64,000 bases of DNA from Aquimarina sp. BL5 (GTDB lineage: Bacteria > Bacteroidota > Bacteroidia > Flavobacteriales > Flavobacteriaceae). Position 1 is the stretch's first letter. Each line of letters opens with the position of its first letter. A model generated the notes under the pieces. The model made no database searches. It had not been told where the DNA came from and saw nothing but the letters and a program-made list of their open reading frames with translations. Below are positions 46,601 through 53,773 of this stretch, piece by piece. The DNA is taken from the NCBI RefSeq assembly GCF_003443675.1, contig NZ_CP031963.1:4239501-4303500 (forward strand), written 5' to 3'. The position numbers and the translations under genes are program-made.

Positions 46601-47620
46601 TACAATATCATAAATTCCATCATTATCAGAATCAATATCTAAGAAATCTGGATTTCCATCACTATCTCTATCAAAAGCATCTTGTACTACATTATCTCCA
46701 TTACCACTTATATCGTTATCTAAATAATTAAACATCCCATCATCATCAATATCTCCATAAGGATCTGTACCATTACATTCTACTATATTAGATATCCCGT
46801 CTCCATCTACGTCTGCATCCATTGAATCTAAAACCCCATCGGCATCTTTATCCAAGGGAGATATTCCACTAGCACACTTAAATCCATCATTAGAATTGGT
46901 GGTTTCTGTTAAGTTTAACAGTGTAGCCGTAGGATTTGCTCCTTCATAATCATTAATTAAATATAAACCTCCATTATTATCCGAAACATATAATCTATTA
47001 TCTGTATCTGCATACGCTGCTCCAAATGTACTTCTTGGCAAATTAGCTACTGTTTTAATTGAAAATACTGGAGTTCCAGAAGATAAATCCCATTTAAACA
47101 ACTTTCCTCTGCTACCACCATAAAACGCACCATTTACATATACAATATCGGCACAAGTACTTGGTGCCGTTGCGTCTGCTTCCACAATTTCGAATTGTGG
47201 AGAATAACTCCCGTCGTAATCTTTTAGATTTGTTATCTTATGAAAAGTTCTTTTATTATTGTTTTGAAATACCCATAAATTTCCGTCAGGATCTACATCT
47301 GCTGCATAACCTCCACCAAATACTGTTGTACCGTTTGGTGCTACGGCACCTAAATCTACAATCATGTCTTTTGCAATACGTAACAAGCGATTATCACCAC
47401 TTTTTATTGCGTATAAGAAATTATCAACGGCATTATATCCTCCAGCATTATATGAGCTATAAGAATGTAAAGCTTCAGAATATGATCCAGTAATAGGATC
47501 ATATGCTTTCATTGATCCCGAAATTACTTGGTAAAAAGTTCCATCATTACAATCAAATTCCTGCTGAGCAGAGATTGACATAGTTATTATTGCGGTTAAA
47601 AAAGTAAAAATTCGTTTCAT
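43661..47620 (-). CDS. T9SS-secreted adhesin-like protein with TSP3 repeats and DUF4114, copy 2
   Basis: 1319 residues, paralog of the protein at 35268 over its whole length. Signal peptide ends SISAQ. A propeller-like domain ([19 protein letters not shown]) spans ~20-245. TSP3 calcium repeats run from ~250 to ~520 ([33 protein letters not shown]). A DUF4114 domain ([25 protein letters not shown]) ends near 730, then a long beta-rich region. A type A sorting domain starts at NYPNPFQATTFI near 1242. It is expected on the cell surface. The start is 123 bp after the end of the LytTR regulator gene, and a LytTR-type site sits between them. Confidence 0.88.
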   Translation of the reverse strand: MKRIFTFLTAIITMSISAQQEFDCNDGTFYQVISGSMKAYDPITGSYSEALHSYSSYNAGGYNAVDNFLYAIKSGDNRLLRIAKDMIVDLGAVAPNGTTVFGGGYAADVDPDGNLWVFQNNNKRTFHKITNLKDYDGSYSPQFEIVEADATAPSTCADIVYVNGAFYGGSRGKLFKWDLSSGTPVFSIKTVANLPRSTFGAAYADTDNRLYVSDNNGGLYLINDYEGANPTATLLNLTETTNSNDGFKCASGISPLDKDADGVLDSMDADVDGDGISNIVECNGTDPYGDIDDDGMFNYLDNDISGNGDNVVQDAFDRDSDGNPDFLDIDSDNDGIYDIVEAGAGSNDTNNDGVCNNQDIGYQDTDNDGIADAFDIDQLGTDFIPLDTDNDQVYDCYDIDSDNDGIIDLIEGQDSTTFLGLSNTDEDKDGLDDNFDPDFGGSTNGDIDTDGDNDYNHLDVDSDNDGISDNTEAYDSDGDGTIETYPSGVDADNDGLDDHYDQRKTGFDSENGGQTPASFPIPAICDRYNYLGDFDSNGKPLYLDGQDVVSQETVDMINNALPEGYPVPDFNPHYISSGYDTDVVLQENAEIWITFVGEGAGYKNTLGFYTYDADNPYETIPQPEDITIIFPNVSAVGSGGDLEVGDKVNIGSFPPNTGIGWVLLADAWKDGCVDTGNWQLYSNPDYNPESDETLRYHNVLLNDPDSERIILGFEDIRRDYASCDQDFNDALFYITASPITAIKTDNYADIKSATDVTSANDGGLESNGDLASLIAKRNFNRTKSNSIFNTKKSQKKFQPDFISYKSRNNEDLSLYFPTTGVAGSESTYVSSPEDLLGITNANSVFSVDYYQNEERVAAGLATTTTGNIYDHSKTICDRLNGSKLLDLRTVEIRNHTIISTRIERATGEIEYALTFSIKEGVSENEIYSLWNIDSYPEGDYTNFQVWGGSVSQVANIANHILDTFIADKPMRSHEVSNRIPTIFVEKGRYDNGELVLDIVNKSGASSMNFDGNIRRTELSSEVTLRQTVSLSGAYREQIKVDTGFLFDIGFSINGQESTQIDALYLADGPWGIDYSEEAVVLETFEVLEQTETASDENYTIERGVTVRGEVKETMNIFRNVLAGDLTLNIENYNALQFEMNTTNNIEVILVTKDLTDWNDRLRFTVEANSDNPLYNIAFVDFKNAAGVSVDVTDVRSVVFSIQGDYQNFSSFDIEITELVFTNNNILSTEEYEIQEKVENVMNYPNPFQATTFIRVPKTLQGTITITVVDMLGRIVRNEELQMISSNEARFDAQDLHTGIYKYVVSDANKRKYQGSFMKE

Positions 47621-47651
47621 AATAATATAGATTTTGGGTATTTGGTTTACT

Positions 47652-47721
47652 CAAAATTAATCTATATACACCATCGCGACCTTTGTTATTCGTTTAACGG
47701 TCTGTAACTGTAGATCAATGG
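47652..47721 (-). promoter_or_regulatory. Predicted LytTR site and -7 box, TSP3 adhesin copy 2
   Basis: On the plus strand, GTTTAACGG (47692-47700) and GATCAATGG (47713-47721) with a 12-base spacer. On the gene strand the half-sites (ACCATTGAT, ACCGTTAAA) each fit eight of nine positions of the published LytTR pattern. A -7 box TAATTTTG lies at 47659-47652, 32 bp downstream of the near half-site and 32 bp before the start codon. Confidence 0.65.
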
Positions 47722-47742
47722 TTTTAAACGTGTGGTAAGTAT

Positions 47743-48468
47743 CTACAAAAGGTTTAGTCTTCTCATTAATTCTGGACGATTTGATCGACTAACGGGAATA
47801 ACATCTTTAGCTATTAAAACACTATTATCCTCTATATCTATAATTTTTTTTGTATTTATTATATAGGACCTATGAACTTTTAAGAAAAGATCATCCGGTA
47901 ATTTTTCTTCGATCTTTTTTAGGGTAGAATGTACCGTGTAATTCTGCTTTTCTGTCTTGATCAGAATGTAATCTCCTTTTGCTTCAACTATTAAAATTGT
48001 TGGGATATCAATCTTTATTAACCTTCTATCAATATTTATATAGAGGTCATTTTCTCCAGAAGATATTCCTGACGGTTCTTTATTATCTTTTGCAGCTGCA
48101 GAATCAGATTTTACATCAGGAGCACTTTTTACTTTCTGGATAGCCTTAATAAAACGTGGTAATGTTATTGGCTTCACCAGATAATCCACAATACATTCAT
48201 ATTCAAACGCTTCTAAAGCAAATTTCTCGTCTGAAGTGGTCAATACTATTTTTGGTGGATTCTTTAGTGTCTGTATGAAATCAAAGCCTGTGAAGTCAGG
48301 CATATGAATATCTAAAAATATTAAATCAATCGAATTACTATTTAAGAATTTGATGGCCTGAATTGCATTTGGGAATTCTTCAATTACATTTAATTGATCT
48401 ACCTGAGAACAAAGTTGTTGAATAATTAATCTTGCAGTTTCTTCATCATCAATAATAATACAATTCAT
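47743..48468 (-). CDS. LytTR-family response regulator
   Basis: About 241 residues, taken from MNCIIIDDEE; a start seven codons earlier (48489) would overlap the Hpt gene by 8 bp. The receiver domain has the acidic pair IIDDEE, phospho-acceptor LIFLDIHMPDFTG (Asp53 by this start), a switch Thr in IVLTTSDE and conserved Lys in YLVKPI. A ~25-residue linker leads to a LytTR DNA-binding domain (LILIVEAKGDYILIKT-like core, FLKVHRSYIINTKKI, VIPVSRSNRPELM). It is last in the NO-sensor operon and is the expected output. Five LytTR-type sites in this window, one before its own operon, mark the probable targets. Confidence 0.92.
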   Translation of the reverse strand: MNCIIIDDEETARLIIQQLCSQVDQLNVIEEFPNAIQAIKFLNSNSIDLIFLDIHMPDFTGFDFIQTLKNPPKIVLTTSDEKFALEAFEYECIVDYLVKPITLPRFIKAIQKVKSAPDVKSDSAAAKDNKEPSGISSGENDLYINIDRRLIKIDIPTILIVEAKGDYILIKTEKQNYTVHSTLKKIEEKLPDDLFLKVHRSYIINTKKIIDIEDNSVLIAKDVIPVSRSNRPELMRRLNLL

Positions 48469-48481
48469 AAGCGTAATGTTT

Positions 48482-48802
48482 TTATACAATCTTCAAAAAA
48501 TCTTCAATACTCTCTAAAATTAGCATAAATTTTGGATATAATGAGATATCATCTTTTTTTAAACCTTCTTCGAAGTCAACAGTAACTTTATACGCTGCCT
48601 CGAATCCAAACATGCCAATTTTGTGCTTTAGCTTGTGAACATCTTTTGCAGTTTCAATATAAGCTTTTGCATTATAATTTTTTAAAAATTCTTTTTTTTC
48701 TTCCGGAAATTCTTTTTTTATTATTCTAATTACCTTTTGTTCAAATTCTTCAGAACCTGCGGCAAGATCTTTAATGTAATTTAAATTAGGGGTTTCTACC
48801 AT
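48482..48802 (-). CDS. Hpt phosphotransfer protein
   Basis: A 106-residue all-helical histidine phosphotransfer domain. AKDVHKLKHKIGMFGF is the phosphate-accepting helix (His56), with the usual KxG turn after it; the C-terminal helices VDFEEGLKKDD and LILESIEDFLKIV complete the four-helix bundle. It stands between a kinase remnant and the LytTR regulator. Since the kinases lack receiver domains and a stand-alone receiver exists at 53363, this protein is the likely shuttle from that receiver to the LytTR receiver. Confidence 0.88.
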   Translation of the reverse strand: MVETPNLNYIKDLAAGSEEFEQKVIRIIKKEFPEEKKEFLKNYNAKAYIETAKDVHKLKHKIGMFGFEAAYKVTVDFEEGLKKDDISLYPKFMLILESIEDFLKIV

Positions 48803-48807
48803 GGTTT

Positions 48808-49131
48808 TTACTCTTTTTGTAGGTTGATGAAAAATGTAGTACCAACACCAACCTCTGATTCTAATCGTATATCACCCTTATCATAATCTACAATTTTCTT
48901 CACAATGGGTAATCCAATACCAATACATTCCTTTTTAGAATCTATACTTTCGAATAGCTGAAAAATTCGTTCGCGATATTTCTCAGGGATTCCCTTTCCA
49001 TTATCCCTTACACTACAATTTATATATGATTCTTCATCATTAATATAAATTTCTCCTTTTTCTTTATCTAAATGGACAGAAGGAATTGTAAAATCTTTTT
49101 CTTTTAAGTTTTGAGTAACAAAAAGAGTCAC
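48808..49131 (-). pseudogene. Histidine kinase remnant (C-terminal part of HATPase only)
   Basis: A 107-codon frame opening with GTG, of which the last ~75 residues match the second half of a kinase ATPase domain: RDNGKGIPEKYRERIFQLFES, ECIGIGLPIVKKIVDYDKG and VGVGTTFFINLQ. The dimerisation/His domain is gone and the N-box (FQNLISNA in the intact kinases) is replaced by unrelated residues, so it cannot be a working kinase. It is close in sequence to the kinase at 49369. With the FIST remnant just upstream it looks like the relic of a third sensor/kinase pair that lost its middle. Confidence 0.7.
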
Positions 49132-49134
49132 TAC

Positions 49135-49362
49135 TCAGTTAACAAAATTGACAACGACACCTTCGTCAATAGATCCCATTTTGATAAATAATTTTCGGAA
49201 ATATTCCTCCCATAAACTGAACCTCCAGTTTATTTAATTCATCTATTAATTGAGGTATATCTAGTGTTGCTTTTTCCGGCACCGTTAAAATTACTTTTCT
49301 TCCTGCCGCTTTTCCCTTATTATAACTGCTACATGATGAGGGTCTGTAGAACTTATAAACAT
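49135..49362 (-). pseudogene. FIST-type sensor remnant with two compensating frameshifts
   Basis: Starting at ATG 49362 (7 bp after the upstream kinase stop) the reading is MFISSTDPHHVAVIIREK, then after a one-base loss AAGRKVILTVPEK, and later QFMGGIFPKIIYQNGIY; a one-base gain brings the original frame back for DEGVVVNFVN and a stop at 49135. The GGIFPKII block resembles FIST N-terminal domains as I remember them. Only about 75 of the usual ~370 residues survive. The next in-frame codons run into the kinase remnant, which suggests a deletion that joined the two. Sequencing error is an alternative for the frameshifts, but not for the missing domain. Confidence 0.5.
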
Positions 49363-49368
49363 ATTTTT

Positions 49369-50421
49369 TTATTTTTTTATCGTAAAGAAAAAGGTAGTTC
49401 CTTTTCCGACGACAGATTCCAACCAAATTTTTCCTTCATAGTAGTCTATGATTTTTTTTACTATGGATAGTCCAATACCGGTTGACTCTTTTGTAGAATC
49501 AATACTCTGAAATATTTTGAAAATCTTTTCGTGATATTTCTCCGGTATTCCCTTCCCGTTATCTTTTATGTAAAATTCCCAATACTCTTCTTCTTCTTTT
49601 GATCCAATATAGATATACCCTTCTTCTTTATCCATTCCTTTGACTGCATTACTAATCAAATTTTGAAACAACTGTTTGATCCTATGTGGATCTTTCCTTA
49701 TTGTCGGAAGCTTATTATCTATACTAAATTCTATAAAATCCGGTGCGTGCAATGACTCTATAGTTTGATATATTAGCACATTAAGATTTACCTCATTTAC
49801 AATTTTATCTTTTTTATCGATCAGAGAATATTCCAAAATTCCTCCAATCATACTATCCATTTTTTCAATATTTTGTTCTATATGCCCAAAATGACTTAAA
49901 ACAGTTCCGCTCAACTCATCTGCATCTTCTTTTATCCAGGTTATTAATGCACTTACATTTCGTAATGGAGATTTTAAATCATGAGAAACAACTTGTGCGT
50001 AACTCGTTAATTCTTCATTACTTTTTTCTAAGTCCTTCAACATTTTAGCTCTCTGTTTTTCAAAATCAGAGATTTTAGCTGCCTGTTCTTCAATCAACGT
50101 AGCTAATTCAATACCTGTAAGATCTTCAATATTTGTTGCTACTTCTGTGTCTTTTTTATTATCGATCGATCGAAGTGTTTTTATAGCATCATTTAGTCGT
50201 TCTATAACTAATCGTTGTTGTTTCGCTTCTTCCGTTAACTGTATATTAGCATCAAATAATTCTTGCGAACTTATTGACATCGCTCTTTGTAACATAGAAA
50301 ACTGCTCTTCATAGGTGTTATACGAGCTATCAATTGCAGCCAAAAGCTCCTGGATTTCAGGATGATTTTTTAAATCATCAGATAATTTTTTTCTTATCTG
50401 CCTTTTCAATAATGAATTCAT
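49369..50421 (-). CDS. FIST-associated sensor histidine kinase
   Basis: 350 residues with no membrane span. A charged coiled coil fills residues ~1-140 (LLKRQIRKKLSDDL, YEEQFSMLQRAMSISSQELFDAN), then HisKA with YAQVVSHDLKSPL (His147) and HATPase_c with LFQNLISNAVK, IKDNGKGIPEKYHEKIF and STGIGLSIVKKI. There is no sensor domain of its own, so it must read another protein; it follows the FIST gene by 3 bp, as NosP-associated kinases do in other bacteria. It has no receiver domain, so it should phosphorylate the stand-alone receiver (53363). Confidence 0.9.
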   Translation of the reverse strand: MNSLLKRQIRKKLSDDLKNHPEIQELLAAIDSSYNTYEEQFSMLQRAMSISSQELFDANIQLTEEAKQQRLVIERLNDAIKTLRSIDNKKDTEVATNIEDLTGIELATLIEEQAAKISDFEKQRAKMLKDLEKSNEELTSYAQVVSHDLKSPLRNVSALITWIKEDADELSGTVLSHFGHIEQNIEKMDSMIGGILEYSLIDKKDKIVNEVNLNVLIYQTIESLHAPDFIEFSIDNKLPTIRKDPHRIKQLFQNLISNAVKGMDKEEGYIYIGSKEEEEYWEFYIKDNGKGIPEKYHEKIFKIFQSIDSTKESTGIGLSIVKKIIDYYEGKIWLESVVGKGTTFFFTIKK

Positions 50422-50424
50422 TCT

Positions 50425-51558
50425 TTATTCACTCAATAAGGTTAAAGTCATCGTTTGATTGTGAAGCTCACATCTTGTACTATTACTAAATGGTGCTAAC
50501 TCTCCATAAGAATAAAAACCAGTTATTACTGCATTTTCTCCTACTTCTTCTATTACTTCTTCAATTTCTTCTTCTACTCTTTGATCCATTACTAATTTTC
50601 TTCCAATACAGCTTACTAATAATGCTAATTGCGGATCTTTGTCTCTAGATTCCATAGCTATTTCTGCAGCTTTAGAAGCTCCATCAGCAATCTTATCAAT
50701 ATTAGCCATCATTAATTGAACAACGGACCCTTCTGGCACGTCACCTGCTAATATCATTGCATTCTTTTCTTCATCAATAGAAAGAATTGTTCTTACTATT
50801 GCTTCTTTTCTTCCTTCTGTTTTTACACTTAAGGGGTATAAAAGTGCTGATTGCGGCAATTCTGAGGCTTTATCGCCTAAATATTTCTTGTACAAATCTA
50901 GCGCTGGTTGATTGTCTAGTTCAAATAATACATTGTTATCTGATTTTGTGATTACACGTTCTGGTCCAAAAGGAGTCCATCCTCCATATTGAGCACTTGT
51001 AATCTGTAAACTATCTCCATAAAAGCCAACTGCTACAATTTCTCCTTCTTTTGGATTTTCATTATATCCTACTAATGTTTTTTCGAACCTAGCATCATCT
51101 CCACATAATCCTCCCGTACAAGGTATATCTTTGTGTATCGCTTCTATCCCATCTATTAAAGCAGAGCCATTAACATAACTACCTTCACTAACAATAAAAA
51201 TATGTTTCAGATTCTCTGAAGGTAATTGATCTGCCAATTTTTTTCCAGCTTCAAAAGCATCTTTCTGAGTATCCAAAATGTTTTGATGACCTAATTTAAT
51301 TATACTATTTTCGAACTCTATGGCTGTTAAAGAAATAGTATCTTCCGTAACATTTGCTCCCAGAATTTCTCCTGCAGAAGAGCCTATTATCACTTCACTT
51401 TCATTAAACAAAGCCTTTATTTCGTCTAAAATGGGCTCTCTTTCTATAATAAATCGATTTCCAAATACTAATACCAATGGGTTTTTAAGCTTTTCATTAG
51501 ATTTTTTAGTTGGTATCCAATTACCATTTTTATTTCTTTGGTACTGTTGAATTTTCAT
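50425..51558 (-). CDS. FIST-domain protein (NosP-type candidate nitric-oxide sensor)
   Basis: 377 residues containing both FIST_N and FIST_C. VIIGSSAGEILG (57-67) and TGGLCGDDARFEKT (148-161) are the N-terminal hallmarks; ITGFYSYGELAPF and CELHNQTMTLTLL with a conserved His (about 366) end the C-terminal domain. No signal or membrane part, so it is cytosolic. FIST proteins of the NosP group bind haem and NO and control a co-encoded histidine kinase. Its start overlaps the upstream kinase stop by 4 bp and it is followed by its own kinase 3 bp later. Haem binding here is inferred; FIST proteins that bind amino acids have also been proposed. Confidence 0.88.
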   Translation of the reverse strand: MKIQQYQRNKNGNWIPTKKSNEKLKNPLVLVFGNRFIIEREPILDEIKALFNESEVIIGSSAGEILGANVTEDTISLTAIEFENSIIKLGHQNILDTQKDAFEAGKKLADQLPSENLKHIFIVSEGSYVNGSALIDGIEAIHKDIPCTGGLCGDDARFEKTLVGYNENPKEGEIVAVGFYGDSLQITSAQYGGWTPFGPERVITKSDNNVLFELDNQPALDLYKKYLGDKASELPQSALLYPLSVKTEGRKEAIVRTILSIDEEKNAMILAGDVPEGSVVQLMMANIDKIADGASKAAEIAMESRDKDPQLALLVSCIGRKLVMDQRVEEEIEEVIEEVGENAVITGFYSYGELAPFSNSTRCELHNQTMTLTLLSE

Positions 51559-52778
51559 AAAGAAAGTTTTTTAAGAGTGAATAAAAAAGTGGTGCCTTTG
51601 TTTTCTTGTGACGATACATCGACTTCTCCGCCATACATATTAACTATCTTTTTTACAATAGATAGTCCAATTCCGGTAGACTTAGATTGATCTTGTGCCG
51701 TCTGAAAAATCTCAAAGATTTTGCGGTGGTATGCCTCAGGAATTCCTGGACCATTATCGGCAAGAGTAATTTCCCAAAAATCACCGATATCAATACATTT
51801 AATGTCCAAAATTCCTTTTTCTTTATCATTATATTTTATCGCATTACTGATAATATTTTGAAATAATTGTTGAAATCTAAATCGATCACCTATCATTATG
51901 GGAAGCGTATCATGAATATTAATACTAAATGTTTCTGGGACGTAAATCATTTCTAATATATCAGATACTACTTTATCCAAACTCACTTCTTTTCCTGCTT
52001 TTTCATTCCTATCAATACTAGAATAACTTAGAATTCCGTCGATCATATGATCCATTTTTTCTATTTTATTAAGTAAAGAATTAAAAGAGGTTACCGCATT
52101 TTCATCCAATTTATCTTCATAATCTTCTTTTAACCAATTAATAAGAGCATTCATACTCCGTAAAGGAGATTTTAGATCATGAGATACCACGTGAGCAAAA
52201 TCATTTAATTCTTTATTACTTTGCTCTAAATTCTTAAGTAATTCTTCTTTTAATTTTTCAGCCTCTATCTGATTGGTTATATCCCGTACAATTCCTTGTG
52301 CAGCAATCGCAACACTATCTTTATCTCTAATAACACTTCCATTAATATGGACTGTTCTAATACCATTACTTTTGGTAACTACTCTGGCTACATAATCTGT
52401 AAAAGATCCTTCTGTAACTAATTTCTGAAAGGATTCCATGGCATAGTTAAAATCATCTTTATAGATAAGAGACATTACATTAATCTTTTCTGTGCTAACA
52501 TCATAACCAAATAGCTCTTTTGCTGCATCATTCATCTCTATGATATCACCATTAACTTTCATTAGAACATAAGCATCTACGAGATTATCAGACATTCCTT
52601 GAAGCTCAGAATTTTTTTTGGCTAGAACATCTTTCAACTGTTCATTTACCTCTTTTAATTCTTGAGCAACCGAATATAGTTCTCTTGATTTATCTTCTAG
52701 AATTCCCTCTGCTTGTTTACGAGCTGCTTTTTCCCTAGCAAGTGCTCTTTGTAGTATATCAGGATTAATTTCACCCAT
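51555..52778 (-). CDS. H-NOX-associated PAS histidine kinase
   Basis: 407 residues, cytosolic. An N-terminal coiled coil (ILQRALAREKAARKQAEGIL) leads to a PAS domain at ~62-172 (AYVLMKVNGDIIEMNDAAKELFGYD, AAQGIVRDITN). HisKA follows with DFAHVVSHDLKSPL (His200), and HATPase_c with LFQNIISNAIKYND, ADNGPGIPEAYHRKIF and STGIGLSIVKKI. It overlaps the H-NOX gene by 8 bp, the normal coupling of H-NOX with its kinase. Its ATPase and HisKA are close to those of the second kinase, so both can plausibly feed the same receiver. Confidence 0.92.
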   Translation of the reverse strand: MGEINPDILQRALAREKAARKQAEGILEDKSRELYSVAQELKEVNEQLKDVLAKKNSELQGMSDNLVDAYVLMKVNGDIIEMNDAAKELFGYDVSTEKINVMSLIYKDDFNYAMESFQKLVTEGSFTDYVARVVTKSNGIRTVHINGSVIRDKDSVAIAAQGIVRDITNQIEAEKLKEELLKNLEQSNKELNDFAHVVSHDLKSPLRSMNALINWLKEDYEDKLDENAVTSFNSLLNKIEKMDHMIDGILSYSSIDRNEKAGKEVSLDKVVSDILEMIYVPETFSINIHDTLPIMIGDRFRFQQLFQNIISNAIKYNDKEKGILDIKCIDIGDFWEITLADNGPGIPEAYHRKIFEIFQTAQDQSKSTGIGLSIVKKIVNMYGGEVDVSSQENKGTTFLFTLKKLSL

Positions 52779-53316
52779 TTTTCATTTGAATCATAAATTT
52801 AACTTCGGTTCCATCATCTTTTAATTTATCATACGATATAACAGCCCTTTTGTTAAAATGTTCAAATGTTTTGTTCATTAAACCCAGCCCAAAGCTATAC
52901 ATAGCTCTACTTGATTTATAGATCATGGATAAAGTATCAGGTGTTCTTTCTAATACTTGAAAGGTAGGAAGCTCAGCACTAGGATAAATTTTTCTTACTT
53001 CCACGTGAATATGATTTTCTATAGACTCTAACATGTCTAACGGGTTCTCATAGCGCTCTATCAATTGTGGATAGTTTGAAGCTAATACACTAAAAAAGTG
53101 TTCTGCATAGGTAAGTAGTAAATCATCTGTTTTAATGTCTGTATTTTTACTTAGATTGGTAATAAGACTTAACATTTCTGAAAATTCATACGTTCCTATT
53201 GACGTATAAATTCCATTAGATGGTAAATTAGATTCCTCGATAATTCGATCCACCATTTCTAGACCAAACTTATCCTCGACAAGTTGTAAAAACTCAGTAA
53301 AAACAATTCCTTTCAT
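52771..53316 (-). CDS. H-NOX (haem NO-binding, HNOB) sensor protein
   Basis: A 181-residue stand-alone H-NOX domain. KGIVFTEFLQLVEDKFG is the standard start. The haem-ligand histidine is His104 in NHIHVEVRKIYPSAELPTF, where Pro117 is the conserved haem-bending proline, and YKSSR (Tyr133, Ser135, Arg137) is the YxSxR haem-propionate clamp. All key residues are intact. H-NOX proteins bind NO at the ferrous haem and inhibit or release a partner kinase, which here is encoded next and overlaps it. Whether it binds O2 as well depends on a distal tyrosine that I cannot place with certainty. Confidence 0.95.
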   Translation of the reverse strand: MKGIVFTEFLQLVEDKFGLEMVDRIIEESNLPSNGIYTSIGTYEFSEMLSLITNLSKNTDIKTDDLLLTYAEHFFSVLASNYPQLIERYENPLDMLESIENHIHVEVRKIYPSAELPTFQVLERTPDTLSMIYKSSRAMYSFGLGLMNKTFEHFNKRAVISYDKLKDDGTEVKFMIQMKNG

Positions 53317-53362
53317 AATATAGTATTAAATTGGTATGTTAAGTTACGAGTTTTCTGGTAGT

Positions 53363-53773
53363 TCAGACAGAAATTAACTCATTTTTTCCCCAATATTCTA
53401 TCAAAGATTTTATTTTTTCTACATAATCTTCATACTTCAATGGTTTTACTAAATACCCCGCAATCCCTTCTTCGTAGCATCTTTTCAGATCTTGGTGGTT
53501 GTTAGAAGTACTCAAAATTATGACCGGAACATATTTTAATTTGTCGTTACTTTTTAAACTTTTTAGGAACTCGATACCATTCATTTTTGGCATATTTAGA
53601 TCCAGCAATATAATATCCGGAGTTTTGGTATCATCTTCAAGAATTTCTATGGCTTCTTCGCCGTTTGTAGCTTCTTCTAGTTTACATGTATAATTGTTCT
53701 TCTGTAGAACTCTTGTGAACTTCATTCTTTCTATCTCGTCATCTTCGATTAATAGGATTTTTAAATTTTTCAT
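53363..53773 (-). CDS. Stand-alone receiver (REC) protein
   Basis: 136 residues, a CheY-like receiver with no output domain: LLIEDDEIER acidic pocket, phosphorylation site IILLDLNMPKMNG (Asp58), VIILSTSNN switch and the conserved Lys in GYLVKPL. It is the first gene of the NO-sensor operon and lies 46 bp before the H-NOX gene. With receiver-less kinases, an Hpt protein and a LytTR regulator in the same operon, it fills the second step of a four-step phosphorelay. A LytTR-type site lies 105 bp upstream, so the operon is probably self-regulated. Confidence 0.92.
   Translation of the reverse strand: MKNLKILLIEDDEIERMKFTRVLQKNNYTCKLEEATNGEEAIEILEDDTKTPDIILLDLNMPKMNGIEFLKSLKSNDKLKYVPVIILSTSNNHQDLKRCYEEGIAGYLVKPLKYEDYVEKIKSLIEYWGKNELISV

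Noticed and set aside
46501..46731. Plus-strand frame rich in His, Tyr and Gln opposite the TSP3 repeats of the second adhesin
   Set aside because: It is the antisense of Asp-rich calcium repeats; the composition follows from the repeat codons. Same for the frame at 47161-47493.
49166..49426. An 86-residue minus-strand frame overlapping the end of the second kinase
   Set aside because: Its first third is the kinase end read in another frame; only the later part is meaningful and belongs to the FIST remnant.
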